In this document: piece after piece, positions 8,811 through 16,018 of the stretch
Position numbering within the stretch: the stretch's first letter is position 1
How the letters are laid out: every line of letters starts with the position of its first letter
Origin: AV80 sp035536995
GTDB lineage: Bacteria; Verrucomicrobiota; Verrucomicrobiia; Chthoniobacterales; UBA10450
Assembly: GCA_035536995.1 (NCBI GenBank)
Contig: DATLNB010000071.1
Coordinates: 50,198 to 114,197, forward strand
Length of the DNA: 64,000 bases
Direction: 5' to 3'
Notes under the pieces: model-generated
Told to the model about the DNA's origin: nothing
Database searches by the model: none
What the model saw: only the letters and a program-made list of their open reading frames with translations
Translations under genes and position numbers: made by a program

Positions 8811-8856
8811 GATACTAGCCGGGGCACAGGCGAGTCTAACGTCAGGTCCAGCCGAG

Positions 8857-9762
8857 ATGACCGAAGCATTTCCCGTCATTCTGTTTTACAAATACGTGGC
8901 GATCGAAGATCCCCATGCGTTTGCCGCGGCACAGCGGGAACTGTGTGCCGAGCTCCGGTTAAAAGGCCGGGTTCTGATCGCGGCGGAAGGGATTAACGGC
9001 ACCCTCGCGGGTCCTCGCCTGGAAATTGAGCGATACATCGAAGCCCTCTGCCGGGACGGGCGCTTTAGCGACATTGTTTTCAAGCGCAGTCCGGGCGATG
9101 CGGGCACTTTCCCGAAGCTCGTGGTCAAAGTGCGGCGAGAAATCGTGACCCTGAGTGCGGGCGACCTGGCGCCTGATCGCCACAATCAGCTCAGCCCCGC
9201 CGCCTGGAAGTTGAAGATGGAGAACGATCCGGAGGCGGTCCTGCTGGACGTGCGCAATCGCTACGAAACCGACGCGGGCAGATTCGAGAACGCGATTGTT
9301 TGCCAGATCGAACATTTCCGGGAGCTGCCCGGATATGTCGAGGAGCTCGCAGCTTTAAGGGAGAAGCACGTCCTCATCTATTGCACCGGCGGGGTGCGCT
9401 GCGAGAAGGCGTCCGCGTTATTGCGCCAACGCGGCTTCGTGGACGTTCATCAACTGGAGGGCGGGATCGTCAGCTACCAGGAACAGTTTGGGAACGAACA
9501 CTGGCTGGGCGAATGTTTCGTGTTTGATCAGCGGATGACGTTAAAGGTGGAGGAGGGGCTCAAACAGATTGGGCGTTGCGCCCATACGGGAGAGGCGACG
9601 AGCCGCTTCGTGAATTGTCTTCACGATCCCTGTCACAAGCTGTTTCTGGTCTCCGAAATGGCGGAGCGGGCGAATCCGGATTTCAGGCTTTGCCCGGAAT
9701 GCCTGGCCACAGGCCTGACCAGCGAAACGGCGGATTACCCCCAGTCGGCGGCGGCGTTGTAG
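8857..9762 (+). CDS. trhO: tRNA uridine(34) hydroxylase (rhodanese-like)
   Basis: Protein of 301 residues of the TrhO/YceA family, which uses oxygen to convert U34 to 5-hydroxyuridine in tRNA wobble positions. The N-terminal ferredoxin-like domain includes ILIAAEGINGTLAG. A rhodanese domain at about 115-215 carries the loop YCTGGVRCEKAS with the catalytic Cys. A C-terminal Cys-rich stretch includes CAHTGE, CLHDPC and LCPEC. The gene lies 46 bp after tRNA-Leu, on the same strand; linkage to the tRNA may be fortuitous. Confidence 0.94.
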   Translation: MTEAFPVILFYKYVAIEDPHAFAAAQRELCAELRLKGRVLIAAEGINGTLAGPRLEIERYIEALCRDGRFSDIVFKRSPGDAGTFPKLVVKVRREIVTLSAGDLAPDRHNQLSPAAWKLKMENDPEAVLLDVRNRYETDAGRFENAIVCQIEHFRELPGYVEELAALREKHVLIYCTGGVRCEKASALLRQRGFVDVHQLEGGIVSYQEQFGNEHWLGECFVFDQRMTLKVEEGLKQIGRCAHTGEATSRFVNCLHDPCHKLFLVSEMAERANPDFRLCPECLATGLTSETADYPQSAAAL

Positions 9763-9776
9763 GGCGCGCTGTTTTT

Positions 9777-9868
9777 TTCCTGCTCATGCTCTTGATCGTA
9801 CTCATGATCCTGTGAGCAATCGTGACCGGAGAAAAAGATCAGGAGCAGGATCATGATCATGAGCATGA
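9777..9868. repeat. Low-complexity inverted repeat (TCATGATC/GAGCATGA words)
   Basis: The left half reads CTGCTCATGCTCTTGATC and the right half reads AGGAGCAGGATCATGATC, making an imperfect inverted repeat of short words between convergent genes. It resembles the GAGCAA tract at 4920. No coding potential is seen. Confidence 0.55.
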
Positions 9869-9879
9869 CTAAACCGCTC

Positions 9880-10491
9880 CTATATCTTCGCCGGCTGGTA
9901 TTTCCAATGGCGCGGCTTGCCTTCCTCCAGCAACTGCATCGAGGTCGCGAGCCGCTGCTTGCGCGTTTCCTCCCGTTTGGCCTCCGTGATCCATTCGAGA
10001 AACTCACGTCGCTTGCTCGGAGCAAACGCTTCGTAGTGCTTTCGCGCCTTCGCGTTTTTCTTCAAGGCCGCACCAAAATCAGCCGGCATTTCGATAGGTT
10101 CCCGCTTCTTCGGCTGGGTCCGGCCTGGAGCCTTGATGCCCGCTTCATTTAAGGCAGCGGCTTTTTTTACGTAACCGATGAGCGTCTTCTCCTTCGGCAA
10201 ATCGGAGAGCGATTTTATGCAACCGAAGCTCCCCATCCCGTTCTTCTCCCTGGTCTCGCCGTCACCCAATACCAGCGACTCCTTCCAAAACCCGAACGAG
10301 CAATGCTCCTTGAAGGCGGCCATCCCGCACATCACCCCCTTGTAGTCGAAATGCGGCATCGACCATTTCAAGGTTTCCTCCACATCGGGACAACCGGCGT
10401 GAACCACCTTGCGCAAATGTTTTAGGATCGGTTTCGCGAAATCCGCGGACTTCGCAATGTAGGCGTCGATTCGTGGATCTTTCGTCGGCAT
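9880..10491 (-). CDS. YdeI/OmpD-associated family protein (DUF1801-OmdA)
   Basis: Protein of 203 residues. The N-terminal DUF1801 domain has PDVEETLKWSMPHFDYKGVM and CSFGFWKESL. A C-terminal YdeI/OmdA helical tail follows, with AKARKHYEAFAPSKRREFLEW and the basic stretch EAKREETRKQRL. The role in cells is poorly defined. The start ATG at 10491 was selected because MPTKDPRIDAYIAKS matches the family N-terminus; the upstream reading is not supported. No operon partner is visible. Confidence 0.9.
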   Translation of the reverse strand: MPTKDPRIDAYIAKSADFAKPILKHLRKVVHAGCPDVEETLKWSMPHFDYKGVMCGMAAFKEHCSFGFWKESLVLGDGETREKNGMGSFGCIKSLSDLPKEKTLIGYVKKAAALNEAGIKAPGRTQPKKREPIEMPADFGAALKKNAKARKHYEAFAPSKRREFLEWITEAKREETRKQRLATSMQLLEEGKPRHWKYQPAKI

Positions 10492-10581
10492 ACGGCTCCT
10501 TTCGCTCGCTCGGCTGCAGGTTATCGCGGCTGAAAAGTTTTTGTCGAGTCGTAACCGGTCGTCCGATATGCTCATCGAACA

Positions 10582-10944
10582 ATGGCGGGAATTGTCGTGA
10601 TAGTGGCCTACAGGCCAAAGTTTGGTTGCGAGAGCGAGCTCCTGGAGTTGGTCCGCGGCCGGGTGCCGATCCTGCGCAAAGAAGATCTCGTGACGGATCG
10701 GTTTCCCGTGATCATGCGGGCGAAGGACGGCACGATCATCGAAGTGTCTGAATGGAAATCGCACCACGCGATCGAGGCCGCGCATCAAAACCCGCGGGTT
10801 CTCGCGATGTGGGATCGGTTTTCCGCCGTATGCGATTGCGTCCCGCTCAAGGACGTGCCCGAAGCCGAAACAATGTTCGCGGGCTTCGAGCCGATCCCGA
10901 CGCCGCCGGTTGAAGGAATGCCCACAACCCAGCCGTTGCGTTAA
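10582..10944 (+). CDS. Small ABM/dimeric alpha-beta barrel-like protein
   Basis: Protein of 120 residues resembling the antibiotic biosynthesis monooxygenase/EthD-type dimeric ferredoxin-like fold. Supporting features are an N-terminal beta strand (GIVVIVAYRPK), a Glu-rich helix, and the segment TIIEVSEWKSHHAIEAAHQ that matches the second half of such domains. No cofactor motif is visible. Function cannot be assigned; it may be a small oxygenase-like or quinol-handling enzyme. It is divergent from the YdeI gene and followed by a REPIN-like palindrome. Confidence 0.7.
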   Translation: MAGIVVIVAYRPKFGCESELLELVRGRVPILRKEDLVTDRFPVIMRAKDGTIIEVSEWKSHHAIEAAHQNPRVLAMWDRFSAVCDCVPLKDVPEAETMFAGFEPIPTPPVEGMPTTQPLR

Positions 10945-10952
10945 GGTCTTCT

Positions 10953-11041
10953 GGTAGGGACAGCGCGCTGCGCCGTCCGCGGCTATGTTCGCGACGTGAG
11001 ATATTCCGCGGCGGCGGACGCCGCAGCGCGGCGTCCCTACC
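10953..11041. repeat. REPIN-like element (GGTAGGGAC...GTCCCTACC)
   Basis: Two hairpins with GGAC-GCGC-GTCC type arms face each other with GTAG at the left end and CTAC at the right end. Related copies occur at 22963-23023 and 54580-54667. The structure (GTAG, hairpin, spacer, hairpin, CTAC) matches REP pairs described for RAYT-mobilised elements. Confidence 0.75.
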
Positions 11042-11089
11042 ACTTGGATCTTCTTGAAATCTCATGACCGCCTCGCTATTTAACCGCAG

Positions 11090-11890
11090 ATGGCACAAAC
11101 CACCACCGTCGCGCCCCGTGGGTTCGGCGAAACGATGCGGCCCGATCTCTGGTGGGTCCAGCCGCTCCTCGTTTTCCTCGGGCTCGGCGCCTTCATCGTT
11201 TATTCGACGTGGGCTGCCTTCCAGGGAAATCATTACCATTTCGGTCCGTATCTCTCGCCATTCTATTCGCCGGAATTGTTCGGCGATTCGCCTCACAGCT
11301 GGTTTGGGCCGAAGCCCTCATGGTGGCCCGGTTGGCTCTTATTTTCCCCGGCCCTGCTCATTCTCTGGGCGCCCGGTGGGTTGCGTCTGACCTGTTATTA
11401 TTATCGGGGCGCTTATTACAAGGCTTTCTGGGCGGATCCGCCGGCGTGCACTGTTGGCGAGCCCCGTAAGACCTACCTCGGCGAACGTTCCTTTCCGCTG
11501 ATCATGCAAAACGTCCATCGCTATTTCCTTTATCTGGCGTTGCTCTTCATCGTCTTCCTCACGATCGATGTCTGGAAAGCGCTCTGGTTCACCGATGCCG
11601 CAACGGGCCGGACTTCGTTCGGACTCGGAATCGGCACCATCGTTCTGGCCATCAACGTTTATCTGCTCGGCGCCTTTACCTTCGGATGTCACGCGCTCCG
11701 CCATCTTGTCGGCGGGTTCCGCGACCAGCTCTCGCGGTCACCGGCCTGTTATCAGGCGTATCGTTGCGTGAGCTGTTTCAACCGGCGCCACATGCTTTTC
11801 GCCTGGCTTAGCCTGTTCTGGGTCGGATTTTCCGATCTTTATGTGCGCCTTTGCTCGATGGGTGTCTGGCATGACTGGCGGATTCTTTAA
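11090..11890 (+). CDS. sdhC: Succinate dehydrogenase membrane anchor subunit (Sdh1-type)
   Basis: Protein of 266 residues with about five predicted membrane helices (near residues 25-45, 82-100, 140-160, 175-195 and 228-248). It is placed directly before the flavoprotein and iron-sulfur subunits. It resembles the single large anchor of actinobacterial Sdh1-type complexes rather than the small E. coli SdhC/SdhD pair. Several His residues in and beside the helices (for example NVHRYFLY and CHALRHLVGG) could ligate heme. It anchors the complex in the inner membrane and passes electrons to quinone. Assignment leans on gene order as well as on sequence. Confidence 0.85.
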   Translation: MAQTTTVAPRGFGETMRPDLWWVQPLLVFLGLGAFIVYSTWAAFQGNHYHFGPYLSPFYSPELFGDSPHSWFGPKPSWWPGWLLFSPALLILWAPGGLRLTCYYYRGAYYKAFWADPPACTVGEPRKTYLGERSFPLIMQNVHRYFLYLALLFIVFLTIDVWKALWFTDAATGRTSFGLGIGTIVLAINVYLLGAFTFGCHALRHLVGGFRDQLSRSPACYQAYRCVSCFNRRHMLFAWLSLFWVGFSDLYVRLCSMGVWHDWRIL

Positions 11891-11922
11891 GCGATGAAGA
11901 ACCGCTTCAACGCTTCATCGCT
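11890..11922. repeat. Hairpin between sdhC and sdhA
   Basis: Arms AGCGATGAAG and CTTCATCGCT with a 13-nt loop begin at the sdhC stop codon and end 20 bp before the sdhA start. No T-run follows, so it is more likely an mRNA-processing or stability element than a terminator. Confidence 0.6.
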
Positions 11923-11941
11923 GTAACTCTGTCACGATCCC

Positions 11942-13762
11942 ATGCCCGAATACGAAACTTTCGAGCACGACGTTCTTGTCATTGGCGCCGGTGGTGCGGG
12001 CTTGCGCGCGGCCATTGAAGCCTCGGCGGCCGGCGTGTCGGTCGGGCTCGTTTGTAAATCGCTCCTGGGAAAAGCCCACACTGTCATGGCTGAAGGCGGA
12101 ATCGCCGCGGCCCTGGCCAACGTGGACGATCGCGATAATTGGCGGGTCCATTTCGCCGACACGATGCGGGGCGGCCAATACGTCAACAACTGGCGAATGG
12201 CCGAGCTTCACGCCAGGGAAGCGCCCGACCGGGTTCGTGAGCTCGAAGCATGGGGCGCGGTTTTCGATCGCACGAAGGACGGGCGCATCCTGCAGCGCAA
12301 TTTTGGGGGCCATCGTTATCCACGTCTCGCGCACGTGGGCGATCGCACCGGGCTCGAGATGATCCGGACGCTCCAGGACCACGGCGTTCATGAGGGGATC
12401 GATGTCCATATGGAACGGACAATCCTGAGCCTGCTCAAGGAGGGCGAACGCGTCGTCGGCGCGTTCGGCTACGATCGCGAACGCGGGCGGTTCCTGATTT
12501 TCCGGGCTAAGGCCATCGTCCTCGCGACCGGCGGTATCGGCCGCGCCTACAAGATCACGAGCAACAGCTGGGAGTACACCGGCGACGGTCATTCCCTGGG
12601 CTATCACGCCGGCGCCGAGCTGATCGACATGGAATTCATCCAGTTTCATCCGACCGGCATGGTCTGGCCGCCCAGCGTCCGCGGAATTCTCGTGACCGAA
12701 GGGGTGCGCGGCGAGGGCGGAATCCTGACCAACAGGGATGGGAAACGCTTCATGTTTAACGACATCCCGGACAACTACAAAGCGCAGACCGCGGACAGCG
12801 AAGAGGAAGGCTGGCGATATTGCCAGGGCGACAAGAACGCGCGCCGGCCGCCTGAGCTGCTGACGCGGGATCACGTCGCGCGCTGCATTGTCCGCGAAAT
12901 CAAGGCAGGGCGGGGGAGTCCGCACGGTGGCGTGTTTCTCGATATCGCCTGGATCAAGAAGAAGCTTTCGAACGGGGAGGATTACATCAAGCGGAAGCTG
13001 CCGAGCATGTATCACCAGTTTAAACAACTGGCGGATATTGATATTACCCGGGAGCCGATGGAGGTGGGCCCGACAACGCACTACGTCATGGGCGGAATTC
13101 GGGTCGACGCGGATACCCAGATGTCGCGCGTCCCAGGTTTGTTTGCCTGCGGCGAGTGCGCGGCCGGGATCAATGGGGCGAACCGGCTCGGTGGCAATTC
13201 GCTTTCCGATTTGCTCGTCTTCGGCAAGCGGGCGGGCGAGTTCGCGGCAAAGTTCGCGCAGGAAAATCAGCGCGGAGAAATCGACAACGCGGCGGTGGAA
13301 GCAACAGCGAAAACCGCGCTCGAACCGTTCGAGCGTGGCGCAAACAAGGCGGGGGAAAGTCCATATCAGGTTCAGCACGAGCTCCAGGAGATGATGCAGG
13401 AGTTGGTGGGGATCGTGCGGAACGAAGAAGAAATGAAACGGGCGCTGGATGGGCTGGCAAAGCTGTGGCAGCGCGCGGGCACAGTCGCCGCCACGGCGAA
13501 TCGCGAGTTCAATCCTGGCTGGCACACCGCGCTCGACTTAACAAATCTCCTGACGGTTTCTGAAGCAGTGACCCGCGCCGCGCTTGAGCGGAAGGAAAGC
13601 CGTGGCGCCCAATTCCGCGAAGATTATCCCGACAAAGACGAGCGTTTCTCAAAGGTGAACACAATCACGCGCAGGGCCGAAGATGGAACGATGGAAGTTC
13701 GGCTGGAGCCATTAGCCGAAATGCCCGATTATCTGAAACAGGTCATCGAGGAGATGAAGTGA
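11942..13762 (+). CDS. sdhA: Succinate dehydrogenase/fumarate reductase flavoprotein subunit
   Basis: Protein of 606 residues that oxidises succinate to fumarate in the TCA cycle. The FAD dinucleotide motif GAGGAG is at residues 15-20. His46 in KAHTVMAEGG is the probable covalent FAD site. FHPTGM and NRLGGNSLSDLLVFGKRAG are the active-site and C-terminal FAD motifs. Length fits the family. It sits 51 bp after sdhC and 99 bp before sdhB, with hairpins in both gaps. Confidence 0.97.
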   Translation: MPEYETFEHDVLVIGAGGAGLRAAIEASAAGVSVGLVCKSLLGKAHTVMAEGGIAAALANVDDRDNWRVHFADTMRGGQYVNNWRMAELHAREAPDRVRELEAWGAVFDRTKDGRILQRNFGGHRYPRLAHVGDRTGLEMIRTLQDHGVHEGIDVHMERTILSLLKEGERVVGAFGYDRERGRFLIFRAKAIVLATGGIGRAYKITSNSWEYTGDGHSLGYHAGAELIDMEFIQFHPTGMVWPPSVRGILVTEGVRGEGGILTNRDGKRFMFNDIPDNYKAQTADSEEEGWRYCQGDKNARRPPELLTRDHVARCIVREIKAGRGSPHGGVFLDIAWIKKKLSNGEDYIKRKLPSMYHQFKQLADIDITREPMEVGPTTHYVMGGIRVDADTQMSRVPGLFACGECAAGINGANRLGGNSLSDLLVFGKRAGEFAAKFAQENQRGEIDNAAVEATAKTALEPFERGANKAGESPYQVQHELQEMMQELVGIVRNEEEMKRALDGLAKLWQRAGTVAATANREFNPGWHTALDLTNLLTVSEAVTRAALERKESRGAQFREDYPDKDERFSKVNTITRRAEDGTMEVRLEPLAEMPDYLKQVIEEMK

Positions 13763-13781
13763 ATCAGCAAACGAGAATTGG

Positions 13782-13849
13782 AACCGCGGATTACTCGGAT
13801 AACGCGGATGTCCGGAAAAGCATCCGTGTTATCCGCGTAATCCGCGGTT
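13782..13849. repeat. Long hairpin between sdhA and sdhB
   Basis: Near-perfect inverted repeat with arms of about 29 bases (ACCGCGGATTAC...; ...GTAATCCGCGGT) around a 10-nt loop. The right arm ends 12 bp before the sdhB start codon, so it could act on sdhB translation or on differential stability of the sdh transcript. Arms contain the repeated word CGGATAACGCGGAT. Confidence 0.8.
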
Positions 13850-13861
13850 AGTTTTTCTTCC

Positions 13862-14611
13862 GTGCAAGCCACCTTCAAAATCTGGCGCGGTGATGCAACG
13901 GGCGGCGAATTTCGCAGTTACTCCACCGAGGTTTCCGAGGGAATGGTGGTGCTTGATGCCGTTCACGACATCCAGGGGAAACAGGCCAATGACCTCGCTT
14001 GCCGTTGGAACTGCAAGGCGGGCAAGTGCGGCTCCTGTTCAGCCGAAGTTAACGGCATGCCGAAGCTGATGTGCATGGCGCGCCTCAACGATCTGCCGCT
14101 CGATCGGCCGGTCACGATTGAGCCGATAAAAGCGTTCCCGCTGAAAAAGGATCTGATCACCGATGTCTCCTGGAATTTCCGGGTAAAAATGAAGATCAAA
14201 CGGTTCAAGCCGCGCCCGCCGGATGCCCCCGATGGCACCTGGCGAATGGCGCAGGCCGACATCGATCGTGTCCAGGAATTCCGGAAATGCATCGAGTGTT
14301 TCCTTTGCCAGGATGTCTGCCACGTCCTGCGCGATCACAACAAGCACGACGAGTTCATCGGCCCGCGTTACCTGATTTACACAGCGGCGCTGGAGATGCA
14401 CCCACTCGACACCGAGGATCGCCTCGAGGAATTGCGCAAAGCGCATGGGATCGGTTACTGCAATATCACGAAATGTTGCACCAAGGTTTGCCCGGAAGAG
14501 ATCCGCATTACCGATAACGGAATTATTCCGCTCAAGGAACGGGTCGTGGACGACGCGTATGACCCGCTGGGTTGGATTTGGAAGAAGCTGAAGAAGAATG
14601 GGGCATCGTGA
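13862..14611 (+). CDS. sdhB: Succinate dehydrogenase/fumarate reductase iron-sulfur subunit
   Basis: Protein of 249 residues carrying electrons from the flavin to quinone. The N-terminal [2Fe-2S] ferredoxin domain has Cys51, Cys56, Cys59 and Cys71, with Cys47 nearby, in CRWNCKAGKCGSC and LMC. The C-terminal domain holds the other clusters through CIECFLCQDVC and CCTKVCPEE. The start is GTG, 12 bp after the long hairpin. Together with sdhC and sdhA it completes the three-subunit complex. Confidence 0.96.
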   Translation: MQATFKIWRGDATGGEFRSYSTEVSEGMVVLDAVHDIQGKQANDLACRWNCKAGKCGSCSAEVNGMPKLMCMARLNDLPLDRPVTIEPIKAFPLKKDLITDVSWNFRVKMKIKRFKPRPPDAPDGTWRMAQADIDRVQEFRKCIECFLCQDVCHVLRDHNKHDEFIGPRYLIYTAALEMHPLDTEDRLEELRKAHGIGYCNITKCCTKVCPEEIRITDNGIIPLKERVVDDAYDPLGWIWKKLKKNGAS

Positions 14612-14667
14612 ATCGAAAATCGTGAATCGTGAATGGAGAATCGAGAATCGTGAATGGTGAATCGGCC
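14612..14667. repeat. AATCGTGAATGG-type direct repeats
   Basis: Six imperfect repeats of AATCGTGAAT/GAGAATC words follow the sdhB stop. They encode nothing evident and belong to the low-complexity intergenic class seen elsewhere. Confidence 0.65.
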
Positions 14668-14716
14668 TGTCTTCCCTGATCTAACAATGTAACGATGTAA
14701 CGAATCACGCCGCCCC

Positions 14717-15214
14717 ATGTCCGAACTAAAGCCGCTCTCACCCGAAGCGATTCCGGCTGCTCTCGAAAAGGCCGAACGCTATCGGTTCTTGAACGAGCCC
14801 GCCGAGGCCGAGAGCATCTGCCTCGATATCCTGCGCGCGGACCCGGAGAACCAGCCGGCCTTAATCGGCCTGCTTCTCGCGATGACGGACCGTTTCGGCA
14901 AAGGTTACGGGGTCAGCGACACCCAGCTCAAGGAGCTGCTGTCCCGGGTGAAAGGCGATTATGAGCGCGCCTACTACAACGGGATCGTCGCCGAGCGAAA
15001 AGCGAAGGCGAGGCTTTGCCAGGGCACGCCTGGATCGCGATTCTATGCGCACGATGGGTTTCGCGAAGCGATGAGCTGGTTCGAAAAAGCGGAATCCGTG
15101 CGGCCGGCTGGGAACGACGATGCGGTTTTGCGGTGGAACACCTGCTCGCGCATCATCGAGAAAAACCGGCTCGTTCCGCGCGAGGAAGAAAACGTCGAGC
15201 CTCCGCTCGAATAA
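14717..15214 (+). CDS. Hypothetical TPR-like protein
   Basis: Protein of 165 residues, probably cytoplasmic, with helical TPR-like character: AERYRFLNEPAEAESICLDILRADPE near residues 18-45 and a final helix pair. No catalytic motif or signal peptide is seen. The central ELLSRVKGDYERAYYNGIVAE region resembles small TPR proteins of unknown role. It lies downstream of sdhB after a repeat tract and upstream of ubiE, all on the plus strand. Function unknown. Confidence 0.75.
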   Translation: MSELKPLSPEAIPAALEKAERYRFLNEPAEAESICLDILRADPENQPALIGLLLAMTDRFGKGYGVSDTQLKELLSRVKGDYERAYYNGIVAERKAKARLCQGTPGSRFYAHDGFREAMSWFEKAESVRPAGNDDAVLRWNTCSRIIEKNRLVPREEENVEPPLE

Positions 15215-15219
15215 AAAAA

Positions 15220-15282
15220 TGTAGAGGCGGTTGTGCCAACCGCCTGCCTCCTAACTAGGCGCTTGGCACAAGCGCCTCTACA
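15220..15282. repeat. REPIN-like element (TGTAGAGGCG...CGCCTCTACA)
   Basis: Two small hairpins (GGCGGTTGTGCCAACCGCC and AGGCGCTTGGCACAAGCGCCT) are bracketed by TGTAG and CTACA. A second copy is at 44503-44570. It ends 8 bp before the ubiE start codon. Confidence 0.8.
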
Positions 15283-15290
15283 TTGCCCGC

Positions 15291-15983
15291 TTGAACGCGC
15301 CCGCTGACATTTCGCGCGATCCCGACTCAGTCCGCGCCATGTTTGGGCGGATCGCCCGTCGTTACGATCTCGCAAACCATCTCCTGAGCGGCGGCGCCGA
15401 CTTTCTCTGGCGCCGGCGGGCGGCGCGGATTGTCGCAGCGTGGAAGCCACGTGATGTCCTGGATCTCGCGACTGGCAGCGGCGACCTAACCCTGGCTATT
15501 CAGCGCCGGTTGCCGCGCGCGAAGATAACGGCTACAGATTTTTCACCGGAGATGCTGGAGATCGCCCGACAAAAGGGAGTATCGAATACCGTTCTTGCAG
15601 ACGCGCTCCACCTTCCGTTTGCAGACGGATCGTTCGACGGCGTCACCGTCGCGTTCGGTCTGCGCAACATGGCCGATTGGGACCGCGCCCTCGCGGAAAT
15701 GGCTCGCGTTCTTCGTCCCGGCGGACACGTCCTCGTCCTCGACTTCTCCATTCCGACCGGCGCGTTACGGCCGCTTTACCGGGTCTATTTGCATCAATGC
15801 CTTCCATCGTTCGCCTCGGTAGTTACCGGCGAGAAGGCGGCCTACGATTACCTCGGCGGCTCGATCGAGAAATTTCCGAGTGGGAAGGCGATGCTCGAGT
15901 TGATCGAGCGAAACGGCTTCGCGAATGCCGCAGCCGAACCATTGACCGGCGGAATCGCAACGATCTACACGGCTCTTCTGTAG
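15291..15983 (+). CDS. ubiE: Ubiquinone/menaquinone C-methyltransferase
   Basis: SAM-dependent methyltransferase of 230 residues for the quinone nucleus (demethylmenaquinone to menaquinone in organisms lacking ubiquinone). Family features are MFGRIARRYDLANHLLSGG, motif I VLDLATGSGDLTLAI, the acidic ATDFSPEMLEIA and the UbiE-typical AFGLRNMADWDRALAEM. The TTG at 15291 gives the usual N-terminal extension; an ATG at 15339 is the alternative and would cut that segment. Quinone synthesis fits the neighbouring succinate dehydrogenase. The stop TAG lies in the GTAG of a short hairpin. Confidence 0.93.
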   Translation: MNAPADISRDPDSVRAMFGRIARRYDLANHLLSGGADFLWRRRAARIVAAWKPRDVLDLATGSGDLTLAIQRRLPRAKITATDFSPEMLEIARQKGVSNTVLADALHLPFADGSFDGVTVAFGLRNMADWDRALAEMARVLRPGGHVLVLDFSIPTGALRPLYRVYLHQCLPSFASVVTGEKAAYDYLGGSIEKFPSGKAMLELIERNGFANAAAEPLTGGIATIYTALL

Positions 15984-15985
15984 CC

Positions 15986-16002
15986 GTCGCCCTGTGGGCG
16001 AC
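15986..16002. terminator. Compact hairpin between convergent genes (possible bidirectional terminator or single REP)
   Basis: Perfect 7-bp stem GTCGCCC/GGGCGAC with loop TGT, in the 35-bp gap between the convergent ubiE and DUF4340 genes. GTAG immediately precedes it, so it may be a solitary REP unit exapted as a terminator. No T-run follows. Confidence 0.5.
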
Positions 16003-16018
16003 GCGAGCGAGCGGCAGC

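Noticed and set aside
8361..8879. Minus-strand frame over the tRNA-Leu region
   Set aside because: It runs through the tRNA gene and TPR gene in antisense; no protein support.
11915..13525. Long minus-strand open frame (536 codons) over sdhA
   Set aside because: It lies wholly antisense to a strongly conserved sdhA and shows no family motif; it reflects high-GC codon bias.
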